Assembly: GCA_013112635.1 (NCBI GenBank)
Contig: JABFGF010000003.1
Coordinates: 310,001-374,000, forward strand
Length of the DNA stretch: 64,000 nt
Source of the DNA: Calditrichota bacterium
GTDB lineage: Bacteria > Calditrichota > Calditrichia > Calditrichales > J004
Direction: 5' to 3'
A program made the position numbers and the translations under genes. The notes beneath the pieces are model-generated. The model ran no database searches. It was not told where the DNA came from and worked only from the letters and a program-made list of their open reading frames with translations. Shown in pieces: positions 63,440 to 64,000 of this stretch (the stretch's first letter is position 1; each line of letters opens with the position of its first letter).

Positions 63440-64000
63440 TTATACGAGGAAAATCCCATCTTTTTCCAGGCGGATAAGTTTTTTCTTATATAAAGTACCA
63501 ACCGCTTTTTTAAATGTTTTTTTGCTCATCTCTAAAATGGCAGTGATTTCGGCTGGATCACTCTTATCAGTAAGACTTAAAAAGCCATTATTGTTTTGCA
63601 GTTTTTCCAGAATTTTTTGAGCATTGGGTTCAACATTCCCAAAGCCTGGTTTTTGCAGTGTTACATCAATTTTGTTGTCCGGCCGGATATTCTTAATAAA
63701 TCCTTCAACTTTATCACCAGTTTTAATTATCTGAAAAATATCGTTATTAAAAATCAGGCCACGGTGCATATTATTGATTATCACATTAACCCCGAGTTCT
63801 GTAGCATCCAAAATCAGTAAATCTACCTTTTCCCCTTTTTCAACGAAAACATCATCCTTTTCAAGGAAGCGGTTAAAGTTAGCAGAAGCTACAAGCCTGT
63901 CTGTCTGTTGATCCAAATATAAATAGACGACATATTTTTTGCCCATAACCATTTTAGTAGGTTGCTCCTTAAACGGTACAAACAGATCTTTCTCCAAACC
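63440..64000 (-). CDS. cvfB: CvfB-like S1 RNA-binding protein, N-terminus beyond the window
   Basis: The frame stays open past the right edge, so the gene is partial. The visible 187 residues show the central and C-terminal CvfB parts: KDLFVPFKEQPTKM, YVVYLYLDQQTDRLVASANF, the S1-type strand GDKVEGFIKNIRPDNKIDVT, and a C-terminal winged-helix-like domain with MSKKTFKKAVGTLYKKKLI. CvfB binds RNA and affects virulence-factor expression in staphylococci; here the role is unknown. A TTG at 63997 is in frame but is most likely internal. Confidence 0.9.
   Translation of the reverse strand, partial: GLEKDLFVPFKEQPTKMVMGKKYVVYLYLDQQTDRLVASANFNRFLEKDDVFVEKGEKVDLLILDATELGVNVIINNMHRGLIFNNDIFQIIKTGDKVEGFIKNIRPDNKIDVTLQKPGFGNVEPNAQKILEKLQNNNGFLSLTDKSDPAEITAILEMSKKTFKKAVGTLYKKKLIRLEKDGIFLV

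Noticed and set aside
1-64000. tRNA or rRNA genes, prophage, insertion sequence or defence system
   Set aside because: No tRNA-like T-loop and acceptor pairs were seen in the gaps; no transposase, integrase, Cas, restriction or toxin-antitoxin protein was recognised.

Overview
The window is a stretch of chromosome from an AT-rich Gram-negative bacterium. LpxB (lipid A), several signal-peptide proteins ending as outer-membrane barrels, SppA, LepB and a lipoprotein point to a two-membrane envelope. The FecR/CHASE2-cyclase locus, secreted TPR proteins and family-level resemblances suggest the FCB superphylum, possibly a Calditrichota-like lineage. That placement is inference: no rRNA or tRNA gene is present. 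Many genes have clear AGGAG-type ribosome sites, which is less typical of Bacteroidota proper. I see no prophage, transposase or CRISPR array.

Layout. 1-6.5 kb: surE end, guaA, glmS, a terminator, then a TPR/periplasmic-binding protein of LpoA-like architecture followed by pgeF. 6.5-13.1 kb (minus): a secreted protein, a FecR-domain protein, a large barrel-like protein and a CHASE2-adenylate cyclase, a candidate envelope-to-cAMP signalling locus. 13.4-19.1 kb (minus): pgsA-like gene, sppA, then nupC-tdk-udk-cdd-ssb, a pyrimidine nucleoside uptake and salvage module. 19.2-25.4 kb (minus): two unannotated small membrane-peptide genes, prfA, rpmE2, rho, folC, a small membrane protein and uppS. 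25.7-33.4 kb (plus): lepA, lepB, hemW, a TPR protein, a secreted protein of unknown function and a YjbQ protein. 33.7-37.1 kb (plus): an acidic unknown protein, a DUF2520 protein, a CoA-binding protein and a secreted protein with a possible caspase-like His/Cys pair. 37.1-51.1 kb: mixed housekeeping genes (recQ, plsX, lpxB, copA, SDR, HD hydrolase, rhodanese, transglutaminase, MEMO). 51.6-64 kb: DjlA-like protein, YkvA, lipoprotein, D-threonine aldolase-like enzyme, sensor kinase, glycosyltransferase, acyl-CoA dehydrogenase with its MarR gene, a YdeI-like protein, a large protein resembling nitronate monooxygenases with an extra cysteine-rich part, and the end of a CvfB-like gene.

Intergenic DNA carries three kinds of repeat: 7-bp tandem arrays (AATCAAG x15; TTTCTAA x7), a dispersed GTCATTC...GAATGAC inverted repeat (four clear copies), and an ACCACGGAGG/ACCACTGATTAACACGG composite. 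The most promising candidates for undescribed biology are the FecR-barrel-CHASE2 cyclase operon, the 593-residue flavoenzyme-like protein, the possible clan CD peptidase, the two micropeptides and the LpoA-like/pgeF pair. All functional statements come from reading motifs; no database search was run.
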